Assembly (NCBI RefSeq): GCF_002005425.1
Contig: NZ_CP019704.1
Coordinates: 1,508,001-1,572,000, forward strand
DNA from: Polaribacter sp. BM10
GTDB taxonomy: Bacteria > Bacteroidota > Bacteroidia > Flavobacteriales > Flavobacteriaceae
Reading direction: 5' to 3'
Length of the DNA stretch: 64,000 bases
The stretch's first letter is position 1. Each line of letters starts with the position of its first letter. Shown one piece after another: positions 27,001-37,004 of the stretch. The translations under genes were made by a program, and so were the position numbers. The notes beneath the pieces were generated by a model. That model was not told the origin of the DNA. It worked only from the letters and a program-made list of their open reading frames with translations, and made no database searches.

Positions 27001-27008
27001 TATTTTTG
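27001..27008 (+). promoter_or_regulatory. -7 box of the sugar aminotransferase-galE pair
   Basis: TATTTTTG, a perfect TAnnTTTG box. It overlaps an upstream TTG codon in the same frame, so translation must start further down, at the ATG at 27033. No clear -33. Confidence 0.5.
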
Positions 27009-27032
27009 AAACTGATTATTAAATCATACTTC

Positions 27033-28196
27033 ATGAAAAAAATTCAAATGGTAGACCTTCAAGGTCAGTATGCAAAAATTAAAGACTCTGTAAATAATTC
27101 TATAGAACAAGTACTAAATACATCGGCTTATATTAATGGTCCTTTAGTTCATGAATTTCAGGCAGATTTAGAAAAATATTTAGGTGTTAAACACGTAATA
27201 CCTTGTGCAAATGGTACAGATGCATTGCAAATAGCAATGATGGGCTTAGGTCTAGAACAAGGTGATGAAGTTATAACAGCAGATTTTACGTTTGCTGCAA
27301 CTGTAGAAGTAATTGCGCTATTAAAACTAACACCAGTTTTAGTTGATGTAGATGAAGATACTTTTAATATTAATATAGATGCATTAAAAAAAGCAATTAC
27401 ACCAAAAACAAAAGCCATTGTACCGGTTCATTTATTTGGACAAGTTGCCAATATGGATGCAGTAATGGAAATTGCAAAAGAACATAATTTGTTTGTTATT
27501 GAAGATAATGCACAAGCAATTGGTGCAAATTATACTTTTAAAAATGGTAAAAAACAAAAAGCAGGTACTATTGGTAATGTAGGTACAACCTCATTTTTTC
27601 CTTCTAAAAACTTAGGTTGTTACGGAGATGGCGGTGCTATTTTTACAAATGATGATGCACTTGCACATACAATTAGAGGAATTGTAAATCACGGAATGTA
27701 TACACGTTATTACCATGATGTAGTTGGTGTAAACTCTAGATTAGATTCTATACAAGCGGGCGTTTTAAAAGCAAAATTACCGCTTTTAGATAGTTATTGC
27801 AATGCAAGAAGAAATGCTGCTAGATTTTACAACAAAGCATTTGCAAACAATCCTAATATTATTACACCAACCACAAAATCGAACGCGACTAACAGTTGTG
27901 GTGAAATTTGTGATGTTTGTGATTGTCATGTTTTTCATCAATACACATTGCAAATTACAAATGGTAAAAGAGATGAACTACACAAGCACTTGTTAGACAA
28001 CGGTATACCGAATGCAATTTATTACCCTGTTGCTTTACACGCACAAAAAGCATACAAAGACGATAGATATAATGAAACGGATTTTCCTGTTACTAACAAG
28101 CTAATTCAAACGGTAATTTCTTTACCAATGCACACAGAATTAGATACAGAACAATTAGAATTTATTACAAATACAATAAATAACTTTATCAAATAA
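27033..28196 (+). CDS. DegT/DnrJ/EryC1/StrS-family sugar aminotransferase
   Basis: PLP enzyme that aminates a nucleotide-linked keto-sugar for surface polysaccharide synthesis. In the 387-residue chain the PLP lysine is K192 in FFPSKNLGCYGDGG. The N-terminus MVDLQGQYAKIK and the DNAQAIGA motif are typical of the WecE/WbpE group. A Cys-rich insertion, CGEICDVCDCH (Cys at 289, 293, 296 and 298), interrupts the usual C-terminal part and could bind a metal. The start was chosen because the -7 box precludes the upstream TTG. galE follows 9 bp later, making a two-gene sugar-nucleotide operon. Confidence 0.9.
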   Translation: MKKIQMVDLQGQYAKIKDSVNNSIEQVLNTSAYINGPLVHEFQADLEKYLGVKHVIPCANGTDALQIAMMGLGLEQGDEVITADFTFAATVEVIALLKLTPVLVDVDEDTFNINIDALKKAITPKTKAIVPVHLFGQVANMDAVMEIAKEHNLFVIEDNAQAIGANYTFKNGKKQKAGTIGNVGTTSFFPSKNLGCYGDGGAIFTNDDALAHTIRGIVNHGMYTRYYHDVVGVNSRLDSIQAGVLKAKLPLLDSYCNARRNAARFYNKAFANNPNIITPTTKSNATNSCGEICDVCDCHVFHQYTLQITNGKRDELHKHLLDNGIPNAIYYPVALHAQKAYKDDRYNETDFPVTNKLIQTVISLPMHTELDTEQLEFITNTINNFIK

Positions 28197-28205
28197 CAAC
28201 TTTCT

Positions 28206-29219
28206 ATGAAAAAGATATTGGTTACAGGTGGTTTAGGTTTTATTGGTTCACATACAGTTGTAGAACTTCAAAATAAAGGTTTTGAAGTAGTTATTATAGA
28301 CGATTTATCGAACACAACACTTAGTGTTTTAGATAATATTGCTGATATAACTGGTACTAAACCAGAGTTTCATCAAATTGATTTACGTATTAAAAGCGAT
28401 GTAAATAATTTTTTTAAAAACAATAAAGTTGACGGGATTATTCATTTCGCAGCTTTTAAAGCTGTTGGAGAAAGTGTTCAAAATCCTTTAGATTATTACG
28501 AAAACAACATTGGTAGTCTGGTTTACATTTTGCAAGAAATGCGAGATAGAAATATCGATAACTTTATCTTTTCTTCTTCTTGTACTGTATATGGGCAAGC
28601 AGATGAATTACCAATTACCGAAAATGCACCTGTAAAAAAAGCGGAATCTACTTACGGAAACACCAAACAAATAGGAGAAGAAATTATACAAGAAACATGC
28701 AAAGCGCATGGTTTAAATGCAATTGCTTTGCGTTACTTTAACCCTATAGGCGCACATGAAAGTATTAAAATTGGTGAGCTGCCTATTGGTGTTCCTCAAA
28801 ATTTAATTCCGTATGTTACACAAACCGCAGCAGGAATAAGAAAAGAATTATCAGTTTTTGGTGATGATTACAATACAACAGACGGTACAGCAGTAAGAGA
28901 TTATATTCATGTGGTTGACTTAGCCAAAGCACATATTGCAGCATTACAACGTCTGTTAGAGAAAAACAATAAAGAAAAATTTGAGTATTTTAATGTTGGC
29001 ACAGGTACAGGAAGTTCTGTTTTAGAAGTAATAAAAGCTTTTGAAAAAGCCGCTAAAAAATCTTTAAATTACAAAATTGTTGGCAGACGAGAAGGTGATA
29101 TTACAGCAGCTTATGCAGATACAACTATTGCCAATAAAGAATTAAATTGGCAAACAGAAAAATCTTTAGAAGAAGCATTAGCATCTGCCTGGAAATGGCA
29201 ACAGCAACAAAATAAATAG
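28206..29219 (+). CDS. galE: UDP-glucose 4-epimerase
   Basis: Interconverts UDP-glucose and UDP-galactose (or the N-acetyl forms) using bound NAD. The Rossmann motif TGGLGFIGSHT is at 7-17 and catalytic Y150-xxx-K154 is in YGNTK, with SSSCTVYG before it. The C-terminal TDGTAVRDYIHVVDLA is typical GalE. The length of 337 residues is normal. It is cotranscribed with the sugar aminotransferase, supporting a role in glycan precursors. Confidence 0.93.
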   Translation: MKKILVTGGLGFIGSHTVVELQNKGFEVVIIDDLSNTTLSVLDNIADITGTKPEFHQIDLRIKSDVNNFFKNNKVDGIIHFAAFKAVGESVQNPLDYYENNIGSLVYILQEMRDRNIDNFIFSSSCTVYGQADELPITENAPVKKAESTYGNTKQIGEEIIQETCKAHGLNAIALRYFNPIGAHESIKIGELPIGVPQNLIPYVTQTAAGIRKELSVFGDDYNTTDGTAVRDYIHVVDLAKAHIAALQRLLEKNNKEKFEYFNVGTGTGSSVLEVIKAFEKAAKKSLNYKIVGRREGDITAAYADTTIANKELNWQTEKSLEEALASAWKWQQQQNK

Positions 29220-29245
29220 CTTTTTTAAAAAACAAATTCTAGAAG

Positions 29246-29294
29246 AAATCACTATAAATTGACGTATTTTATGTTAATTTATAGTGATTTTTTG
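29246..29294 (+). terminator. Terminator of galE
   Basis: Fifteen-base arms AAATCACTATAAATT / AATTTATAGTGATTT around a 15-base loop, followed by a T-run. Confidence 0.8.
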
Positions 29295-29437
29295 TGTTTT
29301 TTATCAAAAATTAACCAAAAATGAGTTTTTATATGACAATTATATTCCGCTAGCATTATCATATTTACAATTGCAACCAACTTCTATTTTCAGATTCTTA
29401 TTTCTAGCGTTTATCTTAGGATTTTAACACTTCTAAA

Positions 29438-29468
29438 TTGACATCGCTTTTTTATCGCTCTAACTTTG
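29438..29468 (+). promoter_or_regulatory. Promoter of the small basic protein gene
   Basis: TTG at 29438-29440, 20 bp, TAACTTTG at 29461-29468: a full Bacteroidetes promoter, 16 bp before the first ATG. Confidence 0.75.
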
Positions 29469-29484
29469 CAGTATATTAATTACA

Positions 29485-29694
29485 ATGATACTAGAAAACA
29501 TGAAACTGATTAAAATTAAAAGAAAAACACGTTTAGAAAAGCGTTACACACCAAAAATGGGTAGACTTCACACAAACGTAACTTACATTAAAAAAACAAT
29601 TTTAAACGTAATACCTATTAAAACGGTACATAAATATAGAGAAACATATTACGGTCAAATAAAAGATTGTAGCGATTGTGTTTTAGCTAAATAA
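29485..29694 (+). CDS. Small basic hypothetical protein
   Basis: 69 residues, strongly basic (about 15 Lys and 7 Arg), no signal or TM segment, ending KDCSDCVLAK with a Cys-x-x-Cys pair. A second ATG at 29500 would give MKLIKIKRKTRLEKRY and 64 residues. It is monocistronic, with its own consensus promoter and terminator, which argues that it is real. Basic charge suggests nucleic-acid or ribosome contact, but no family is recognised. Confidence 0.65.
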   Translation: MILENMKLIKIKRKTRLEKRYTPKMGRLHTNVTYIKKTILNVIPIKTVHKYRETYYGQIKDCSDCVLAK

Positions 29695-29699
29695 AAGAT

Positions 29700-29733
29700 C
29701 AAATCTCAAAACAAATGTTTTGAGATTTTTTTT
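29700..29733 (+). terminator. Terminator of the small basic protein gene
   Basis: Stem AAATCTCAAAAC / GTTTTGAGATTT with a short loop and a T-run. Confidence 0.88.
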
Positions 29734-29808
29734 AGTTTTAATTTAACAGCAAAACAATAAATCTTCACTTTCTATTTTAGTAACTTTAAAGTCTTAAAAT
29801 CAACTAAA

Positions 29809-32643
29809 ATGAAAAAAATATGTATTGCTTTTATAGCAATTGCAAGTTTTATAGCTTGTAACAATTCTTCCAAAGAAAAAACAAAAGAGCTTCGTGTTAA
29901 TTACAAAAAAATCGAATTAGACAATGGTTTAGATGTAATTTTTCATGTAGACAAATCAGATCCTGTTGTTGCAGTAGAACTAATGGTTCATGTTGGTTCT
30001 GCAAGAGAAAAAGAAGGTAGAACAGGTTTTGCTCATTTATTTGAACACTTACTATTTCTAGAATCAGAAAACTTAGGAAAAGGTGGTTTAGATAAAATGA
30101 GTGCAAGAATTGGTGGTTCTGGGGCTAATGGCTCTACTTCTAGAGACAGAACAAACTACTTACAAACAGTGCCAAAAGATGCTTTAGAAAAAATGATTTG
30201 GGCAGAGGCAGATAAACTTGGGTATTTTATAAATACGGTTACAGAACCTGTTTTAGCAAAAGAAAAACAAGTTGTAAAAAACGAAAAAAGACAAAGTGTA
30301 GATAATAGACCATACGGACACAACCAATACGTAATTGGTAAGAATTTGTATCCAAAAAATCATCCTTACAATTGGCAAGTAATTGGTTCTTTAGAAGATT
30401 TACAAAATGCAACTTTACAAGATGTAAAAGATTTTTATAAGAAATGGTATGTGCCAAATAATGCTACTTTAGTACTTTCTGGAGATATTAATATTGAAGA
30501 AGCTACAAAATGGGTTCATAAATATTTTGATGAAATTCCTAAAGGCGAAGAAATTCCTGCTTTAGAAAAAAAACCAGGTGAAGTAAAGGAAACAAAGTTT
30601 TTATATTACGAAGACAATTTTGCAAGAGTGCCACAATTAACAATGGTTTGGCCAAGTGTAGAAATGTATCACGAAGATTCTTACGCTTTAGAAGTTTTAA
30701 CTCAGTATTTATCAGACGGAAAATCTGCACCACTTAACGCTGTTTTAGTAGACGATTTAAAATTAACATCTAATACAGTAATGTACAATTACGCATCTGA
30801 ATTGGCTGGTGAAACTCAATTAATTGTAAGAGCTTTTAATGGTAAAAATTTAGATGAAGTAAAATCTGGTATAGAAAAGGGGTTTGCTAAGTTTGAATCT
30901 GAAGGTATTTCTGATAAGGATTTACAAAGAATAAAAGCAGGACAAGAAACTCAATTTTACTTAGGTTTATCGAGTGTCTTAGGAAAAGGTTCTAACTTAG
31001 CATCTAACAACACCTATTTAGGCAATCCTGGTTTTGCCACAGAAGACATTAAAAAAACATTAGCAGTTACTAAAGACGATGTTATGCGTGTTTACAATAC
31101 GTACATTAAAGATAAAAACTACATAGCAACTAGTTTTGTTCCTAGAAATAGCGCAGAACTTGCTCTTAAAGGCTCTACTCTAGCAGATGTTGTTGAAGAA
31201 AAAATTGTGAATGGCGCAGAAGAAACTTTTGACCCTAAAATTGCAGCTACTTATAAAAAAACTCCATCTTCTTTCGATAGAAGTACAGAACCAGAATATG
31301 GTAAAGCACCCTCATTAGCAGTTCCAAAAGTTTACGAAGCAGGTTTAGAAAATGGTTTAAAAATTTACGGGATCGAAAATAATGAAGTTCCTTTAGTGCG
31401 TTTTAACTTGACTATTGATGGTGGACAGTTATTAGAATCTTTAGATAAATTGGGGGTTGCTAATTTAACTGCAGACTTATTAAATAAAGGAACTAAAAAC
31501 AAAAGCGTACAACAATTAGAAGAAGCTATTCAAGAATTAGGTGCTTCTATCTACATTTACGCAACTAAAGAAAACATTACTTTAAGCGGAACAACTTTAG
31601 CTAAAAACTATACAAAAACTTTGGCTTTAGCAGAAGAAATGTTATTAAAACCAAGGTTTGATGAAACAGAATTTGCATTACTTAAAAAAGCGACTATTTC
31701 TAATTTAAGACAACAAGAAGCAAGTCCAAACTCGGTTGCAAGAAATGCATACAATACTCTAATTTATGGTGAAGACAACATCCGATCTAAAAACACATTA
31801 GGTACAATTTCATCAGTAGAAAACATCTCTATTGAAGATTTAAAAGAATACTATAACAATTACATTTCTCCTTCTGTAGCAAAAATGTTGATTGTTGGTG
31901 ACATTACAGAAGATGCTGTGGTAAATTCATTAGCCTCTTTAAACACAAATTGGAATGCTAAACCTGTTACAATTCCAACATATAAAACACCAGAAGCTCC
32001 TACCAAGCCAGTAGTATATTTTTATGATATACCAAATGCAAAACAATCTGTTTTACAATTTGGCGCACCAGCGTTAGCGGCAACAGATAAAGATTACTAC
32101 GCAGCATCTGTAATGAATTACATTCTTGGTGGTGGTGGTTTTGCGTCTCGTTTAACGCAAGAATTAAGAGAAGGAAAAGGATATACTTACGGCATTCGTT
32201 CTGGTTTTTCAGGAACAAAAGCAAAAGGTACGTTTACAATTTCTAGTGGTGTACGTTCTAATGTTACTTTAGAATCTGCACAAGCAGTTAAGAAAATTTT
32301 AGAAGAGTATCCTACAACATTTTCTGATAAAGATTTAGAAACAACCAAAGGTTTCTTAATTAAAAGTAATGCCAGAGCTTTCGAAACTGCTGGTGCTAAA
32401 CTAAGAATGTTATCTAATATTGCAAATTACGGTATGAAAGCAAATTATATAAGCGATCGAGAAAAAACCGTAAATAACATGACTAAAGAAAGAATTTCTG
32501 AATTGGCAAACACATACGTAAATCCTAATAAAATGATTTGGTTGGTTGTTGGTGATGCAGAAACACAATTAGAAAGAATGAAAGAATTAGGTTATGGTGA
32601 ACCGGTTTTATTGAACGAAAGACAAAAGAAAATTAAGAATTAA
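29809..32643 (+). CDS. M16-family zinc metallopeptidase, lipoprotein
   Basis: 944 residues. A lipoprotein signal ends at Cys17 (FIACNN). The inverted zinc motif HLFEH is at residues 76-80 and the distal Glu is probably in KEKQVVKNEKRQ. Two tandem M16 halves are present: an active N-terminal unit to about residue 460, and a C-terminal, non-catalytic unit that contains GGGGFASRLTQELREGKGYTYG. Family members cleave small peptides in an enclosed chamber. It is likely attached to the envelope facing the periplasm. It is a single gene. Confidence 0.92.
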   Translation: MKKICIAFIAIASFIACNNSSKEKTKELRVNYKKIELDNGLDVIFHVDKSDPVVAVELMVHVGSAREKEGRTGFAHLFEHLLFLESENLGKGGLDKMSARIGGSGANGSTSRDRTNYLQTVPKDALEKMIWAEADKLGYFINTVTEPVLAKEKQVVKNEKRQSVDNRPYGHNQYVIGKNLYPKNHPYNWQVIGSLEDLQNATLQDVKDFYKKWYVPNNATLVLSGDINIEEATKWVHKYFDEIPKGEEIPALEKKPGEVKETKFLYYEDNFARVPQLTMVWPSVEMYHEDSYALEVLTQYLSDGKSAPLNAVLVDDLKLTSNTVMYNYASELAGETQLIVRAFNGKNLDEVKSGIEKGFAKFESEGISDKDLQRIKAGQETQFYLGLSSVLGKGSNLASNNTYLGNPGFATEDIKKTLAVTKDDVMRVYNTYIKDKNYIATSFVPRNSAELALKGSTLADVVEEKIVNGAEETFDPKIAATYKKTPSSFDRSTEPEYGKAPSLAVPKVYEAGLENGLKIYGIENNEVPLVRFNLTIDGGQLLESLDKLGVANLTADLLNKGTKNKSVQQLEEAIQELGASIYIYATKENITLSGTTLAKNYTKTLALAEEMLLKPRFDETEFALLKKATISNLRQQEASPNSVARNAYNTLIYGEDNIRSKNTLGTISSVENISIEDLKEYYNNYISPSVAKMLIVGDITEDAVVNSLASLNTNWNAKPVTIPTYKTPEAPTKPVVYFYDIPNAKQSVLQFGAPALAATDKDYYAASVMNYILGGGGFASRLTQELREGKGYTYGIRSGFSGTKAKGTFTISSGVRSNVTLESAQAVKKILEEYPTTFSDKDLETTKGFLIKSNARAFETAGAKLRMLSNIANYGMKANYISDREKTVNNMTKERISELANTYVNPNKMIWLVVGDAETQLERMKELGYGEPVLLNERQKKIKN

Positions 32644-32663
32644 AATCTTAATTTATAAGCATA

Positions 32664-32702
32664 AAAAATCCCAATTTCAATATTTTTGAAATTGGGATTT
32701 TT
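32664..32702. terminator. Bidirectional terminator
   Basis: Seventeen-base-pair perfect stem AAAAATCCCAATTTCAA / TTGAAATTGGGATTTTT with a five-base loop. It lies between the convergent M16 peptidase and LRR genes. Confidence 0.9.
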
Positions 32703-32726
32703 ATTATTAACCAATTCAAAAGAACA

Positions 32727-35700
32727 TTAATTTTTTATAATTCTTTTACCAGATACTCCTTTATCTGTGATAATTTTCACCAAGTAAAAACCTTTAGACA
32801 ATCTCGAAAAATCTAAAGTAGATTTATTAGATTTCATAACATTTTTACCTGATAAAGAATACACCTTAACCTCTTGTAGGTTTAATCCTTCGCTTAACTT
32901 TATACTTAAAATATCATTTACAGGATTTGGATAAAAAACAATATTGGTATCTAAGTCTATATTTTCTAAAGAAAGTACTTTTGATCTACAATCTGTAGCA
33001 TCTGCAACAAACTCACTTTTAGTATCTTTAGACCAAGTAGACAAATAACTTGCATTTATATCGTCTACTAAAATACAAGTTAAATTAGGTGTGTTTGAAG
33101 CCGTAAAAGAAGTAATATTTGCGTTATTTCCGTTTTGCATATTTAATGTAACTAAATTAGGATTGTTACTAACATCTACAGTTGTTAAATTAGACAAACT
33201 ACTAATATCTAAAACATCAAAATTATTATTACTTGCAATTAAGGTTTGTAAAGCCATTGTTGTTGTTTTTTGTACAATTTTAGTTTTACCTGTAGATTTA
33301 GCAATGGTATTAAAACTAGAACCTGTTAGCGGACTTAAATCTGTAATTCCATTTCCTGAAACGTCTAAGGTGGTAATTCCTGTAAATGCTGCCAAACCTT
33401 CTACATCTGCAATACCTGAACCGCTTAAATCTAATGTACCTGTATATGCTGCTGCTTCTGCTATGGTTATTTCTCCATCATTGTCGGCATCTAATCCTGC
33501 AACTGCTAATAATGCAGCTGTTGTTGCTGGATTTGTCATTACAGACCAAACTGTTGAGCAGTCTGTGTTGAAAGAGGTGTGAGGATCAATATCTGTTACC
33601 CACTGATATAAAGACACATCTGGTACTTGAATACATTTAAGATTTAAATTATTTCTGGTATCAAAACTTAATGGCCCACCTGATTGAGAATAACCGTTAT
33701 CTAAATTAAGTGAAACTAAAGAGTTATTAGCAACTCTTATTTCATATAAACGAAGACCAACTGAAGCACTTAAATCTAAAGTATTTAATTGATTATTATT
33801 TAAATGAACATATACTAATTTAGTATTATTGCTAAAATCTATTTGCCCTGAAAGCAAATTATTTTCAGCCTTAAATGAACTTAAATTTAGTTTATTGGTT
33901 AAATCAACACTTGTTATTTGATTATTATTAATATGTAAATTACCTAACAAATTATTATTAGTTATATCTAATGTTGTAAGCATATTATTATTTAAATATA
34001 ACTTTGTTAAATTTGTATTTTGGTTTAAATTTATAGTTGATAAAGAGTTTGAGTCGAGATTAATCTCTTCTAAATTTACATTACCACTTACATCAATAGC
34101 TGAAATTTTATTACCTTGTGCTCTAATTTCTTTAAGATTTGAATTATTACCAAGAATTAAATTAGTTATTAAATTATTTTGAACCCTGATATGAGTCAAA
34201 TTTGTGTTATTTGACAAGTTTAAACTCCCTGCAATTGAATTATTTCCAGCTTCGAGGGTAATAAGACTTGTAAAATCTTCAATACCTGTTAAATCAGTAA
34301 TTTTTGGTGTTGTACTACTGCTACAATTAGATGTACAATAAAGATATAAAGTTCCAACATATTCAATATCAGATGTAAATACCTGTCCATTAACAACCCC
34401 ATCAGAGTCTATATTAAAATTGATTAATATTTGTTCAAAAACTGGATCAGGTATCAATGTTATTTGTTGTGAGCTACAACTTGTATTATAAACATGTTGA
34501 GCATCTTTACTTGTCCAATTTGTATTAGAATAGGTTGCATCATCAACTTCAACACAGGTTAAACTTGGGTTGTTCGTAATATTAAACGCTAAAGGATTAA
34601 CAACTGTGTTAATTAAGGTATTAAAACTATTTTTTAAATTAAGAGAAGCTAATTGATTATTACTTAGATTTAATGTCTCTATTTTTTTATTCTTTGAAAG
34701 ATCTAAACTAGTAATACTATTATTAGATACATCTAAATTTACCAAATTTAAATTACTGTTAAGGTTTAAATTAATTAATTGACTTGAAACAATATTAAGT
34801 GTCTCTAAATTTGTATTTGCAGAAAGATCTAAACTATTGACATCAGAGCCTATTATAGATAATATCTTTAGATTTGGGTTGCCAGAAGTATCCAGGGAGT
34901 TAATTTTCCCATCGAATTCTTTAAATTCTTCTAAATTTGGTAATCCTGATATATCAACATTTGAAATGTTATTATAACCCAATTGCACATATTCTACATC
35001 AGGTAAATTTCCAAAAGTTATAGATGTTGCATTAGAATTTAGAGAAAAGGTAATTCTTTTTAATTTTGTATTGTTAGAAAAATCTGCTGTTATTAACCCT
35101 GGATTTCCTCCAAAAGCTCCAAAGTTTTCTAAATCTCTAAAACCTTCTAAACCTGTTAATAAACTTAAACCAATATTTGATACGCTTAATCTAGTAACTG
35201 TATTAATTCTATGAGTATACACCTCTCCATCATTTGCAGTTCCATTTCCCATACTTGCTAAGTCACCTAGAGCAACAACATTACCATCTCTATCGTGCGT
35301 TTCTAAATAATTTTCAAATGCTGTATCTGGTACACTTGTAGTTGGATACATACAATCTGTACTAAAAGAGGCTGAACCATCTACTTGATTTGAAAAATTT
35401 GCAGTCCAATAAGCAGCATCATCTACCTGAACACAAGTTAAACTCGGGTTCAATTGAGCGTCAAAATAAGAGATTGTAGTATTTGCAATATTTTTTAAGT
35501 TTAAAACACTTAAATTATTAGTATGTAACTCTAAAAAGCTCGCATTAACATTTAAACTCAAATCTAAACTTTCAATATTATTTTTGCTACAAACTAACCA
35601 TTCTAATGCCGTATTTTTAGAAACATCTAAATCAGTTAAATTATTTTCTCTTAACCAAAGTTGCTTTAAAGCCAAATTTTTTGCAACAGAAATAGTTATT

Positions 35701-36767
35701 AAACTATTAGAGTTTAAGAATAGATTCTCCAGTAAAACATTATCACTTACATCAACAGATGTTAAGTTATTAGAACTCGCACTCAATTCTACTAAAGCCG
35801 TAAAATCTTGAATCCCTGTTAAATCTGAAATAGATTGATTTGAAATGTTTAAATTACTTACAGTATTAATATTAGACGTAGTTACTTTGTCATCATTTAA
35901 AACACCATTTCCCATAGCGTTTGCTTCTAAGAAAGCTTCAAAATTATCATCTGGCACATAGGTTGAGGGATTGTTACAGTCTTCATTAAATATGGCTCCA
36001 TTATTTTGATTCCAAGTTGACATCCCCATAATAGGAACACCTGCATCAACTTCTACACATGTTAACAAATCATTACCTTGAAATTGTACATAAGAAATAT
36101 TTGCAGTTATCCCTGTTTTTAAATTTACAGAGGTTAATAAATTGTTATTAGTAATCAATAAATTTTCTAAAGCTACTAAAGTAGATAAGTCATAAGATGT
36201 AATTGCTACCAAACCTGAAGTAGAAAACTCTTTTAAACTAATTAAATTTGTAACATTTATAGATGCTAAAGTGGTTAAGTTTTGTAGGTGTAATTTTTCT
36301 AAGTTATCTACCCCAGTAAAATCAAGACTATTCATCATATTAGAGGTGGTTACACTCAACTCTATTAAACTTGATAACCCTGTAATATTTAAATTGGTAA
36401 GATTTGTGAATCCATTAATTCTAAGTGTTTTTAAATTTGTGTTAGAAGATAAATCTACATCTGTTAAAGCAGTTTCATTACCATAAAAAGAAAATTCTTC
36501 TAAAGCTGTAAAATCTTCTATACCATCTAACCTTGTAATACCCAAATACTGTAAAGTTAAAGTGGTTACTCCACTAATGTTAGCAGTTAACACACTACCA
36601 TCTACAGTACCAGAATCATAACCTAAATTAATTAACGCTTGTTCAAAATTCGAGTCTGCAATAGCTGTTGTGGTTAAAGAGTTTGAACTACTTTTTTTAC
36701 TAATGCTTTCAAACAAACTACTATTTAAAAAAGCAACAAATAAGAATAAAAATAATTTTGTTTTCAT
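32727..36767 (-). CDS. Large secreted leucine-rich-repeat protein with type IX sorting domain
   Basis: 1346 residues. After a signal peptide come about four or five large modules. Each opens with a VPDxxFExxL-type segment (for example VPDDNFEAFLEANAMGNG), continues with LRRs of the form NLxxLxLxxNxLxxLDLSxN, and closes with LTCVxVDDaxY...W and a Cys. Near residue 1080 is an acidic, EF-hand-like DADNDGEITIAEAAAY. The last 75 residues (FYPNPVNDILSIKL, VKVYSLSGK, GFYLVKI, KRIIKN) are a type A T9SS C-terminal sorting domain, so the protein is exported through the outer membrane and probably held at the surface. Adhesion or ligand binding is likely. On the minus strand TAATTTTG (36889-36882) is a possible -7 box. 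Confidence 0.9.
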   Translation of the reverse strand: MKTKLFLFLFVAFLNSSLFESISKKSSSNSLTTTAIADSNFEQALINLGYDSGTVDGSVLTANISGVTTLTLQYLGITRLDGIEDFTALEEFSFYGNETALTDVDLSSNTNLKTLRINGFTNLTNLNITGLSSLIELSVTTSNMMNSLDFTGVDNLEKLHLQNLTTLASINVTNLISLKEFSTSGLVAITSYDLSTLVALENLLITNNNLLTSVNLKTGITANISYVQFQGNDLLTCVEVDAGVPIMGMSTWNQNNGAIFNEDCNNPSTYVPDDNFEAFLEANAMGNGVLNDDKVTTSNINTVSNLNISNQSISDLTGIQDFTALVELSASSNNLTSVDVSDNVLLENLFLNSNSLITISVAKNLALKQLWLRENNLTDLDVSKNTALEWLVCSKNNIESLDLSLNVNASFLELHTNNLSVLNLKNIANTTISYFDAQLNPSLTCVQVDDAAYWTANFSNQVDGSASFSTDCMYPTTSVPDTAFENYLETHDRDGNVVALGDLASMGNGTANDGEVYTHRINTVTRLSVSNIGLSLLTGLEGFRDLENFGAFGGNPGLITADFSNNTKLKRITFSLNSNATSITFGNLPDVEYVQLGYNNISNVDISGLPNLEEFKEFDGKINSLDTSGNPNLKILSIIGSDVNSLDLSANTNLETLNIVSSQLINLNLNSNLNLVNLDVSNNSITSLDLSKNKKIETLNLSNNQLASLNLKNSFNTLINTVVNPLAFNITNNPSLTCVEVDDATYSNTNWTSKDAQHVYNTSCSSQQITLIPDPVFEQILINFNIDSDGVVNGQVFTSDIEYVGTLYLYCTSNCSSSTTPKITDLTGIEDFTSLITLEAGNNSIAGSLNLSNNTNLTHIRVQNNLITNLILGNNSNLKEIRAQGNKISAIDVSGNVNLEEINLDSNSLSTINLNQNTNLTKLYLNNNMLTTLDITNNNLLGNLHINNNQITSVDLTNKLNLSSFKAENNLLSGQIDFSNNTKLVYVHLNNNQLNTLDLSASVGLRLYEIRVANNSLVSLNLDNGYSQSGGPLSFDTRNNLNLKCIQVPDVSLYQWVTDIDPHTSFNTDCSTVWSVMTNPATTAALLAVAGLDADNDGEITIAEAAAYTGTLDLSGSGIADVEGLAAFTGITTLDVSGNGITDLSPLTGSSFNTIAKSTGKTKIVQKTTTMALQTLIASNNNFDVLDISSLSNLTTVDVSNNPNLVTLNMQNGNNANITSFTASNTPNLTCILVDDINASYLSTWSKDTKSEFVADATDCRSKVLSLENIDLDTNIVFYPNPVNDILSIKLSEGLNLQEVKVYSLSGKNVMKSNKSTLDFSRLSKGFYLVKIITDKGVSGKRIIKN

Positions 36768-36953
36768 AATTATATTTTAAAATTAACAATCAAATATGAC
36801 ATCCGTAAAAGCCTTTTAAAATGCAGAATTCTTATAGAACATAGAATTTATTTTACAATCGGCAGACATAATTTCATAAAACAAAATTAAGCTCTTAACA
36901 CCTTTTTACTTCAAGGTAAAACACCCTTACTTTTAGGTATTATTCCATAAAAA

Positions 36954-36984
36954 CAAAAAACCCGAGCAAAATGCTCGGGTTTCA
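36954..36984 (-). terminator. Terminator of fabD
   Basis: GC-rich stem AAACCCGAGCA / TGCTCGGGTTT with a three-base loop; on the minus strand it is followed by a T-run. The rest of the gap up to the LRR gene start holds that gene's leader and promoter. Confidence 0.88.
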
Positions 36985-37004
36985 TATAGATTTTTAATGT
37001 TTTC

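Noticed and set aside
27006..27032. TTG start for the sugar aminotransferase
   Set aside because: The TTG is part of the -7 box TATTTTTG; the ATG at 27033 matches the family N-terminus.
32727..36767. Plus-strand frames inside the LRR gene, such as 33091-33582
   Set aside because: They are complements of the repetitive LRR coding sequence with biased composition and no start signals.
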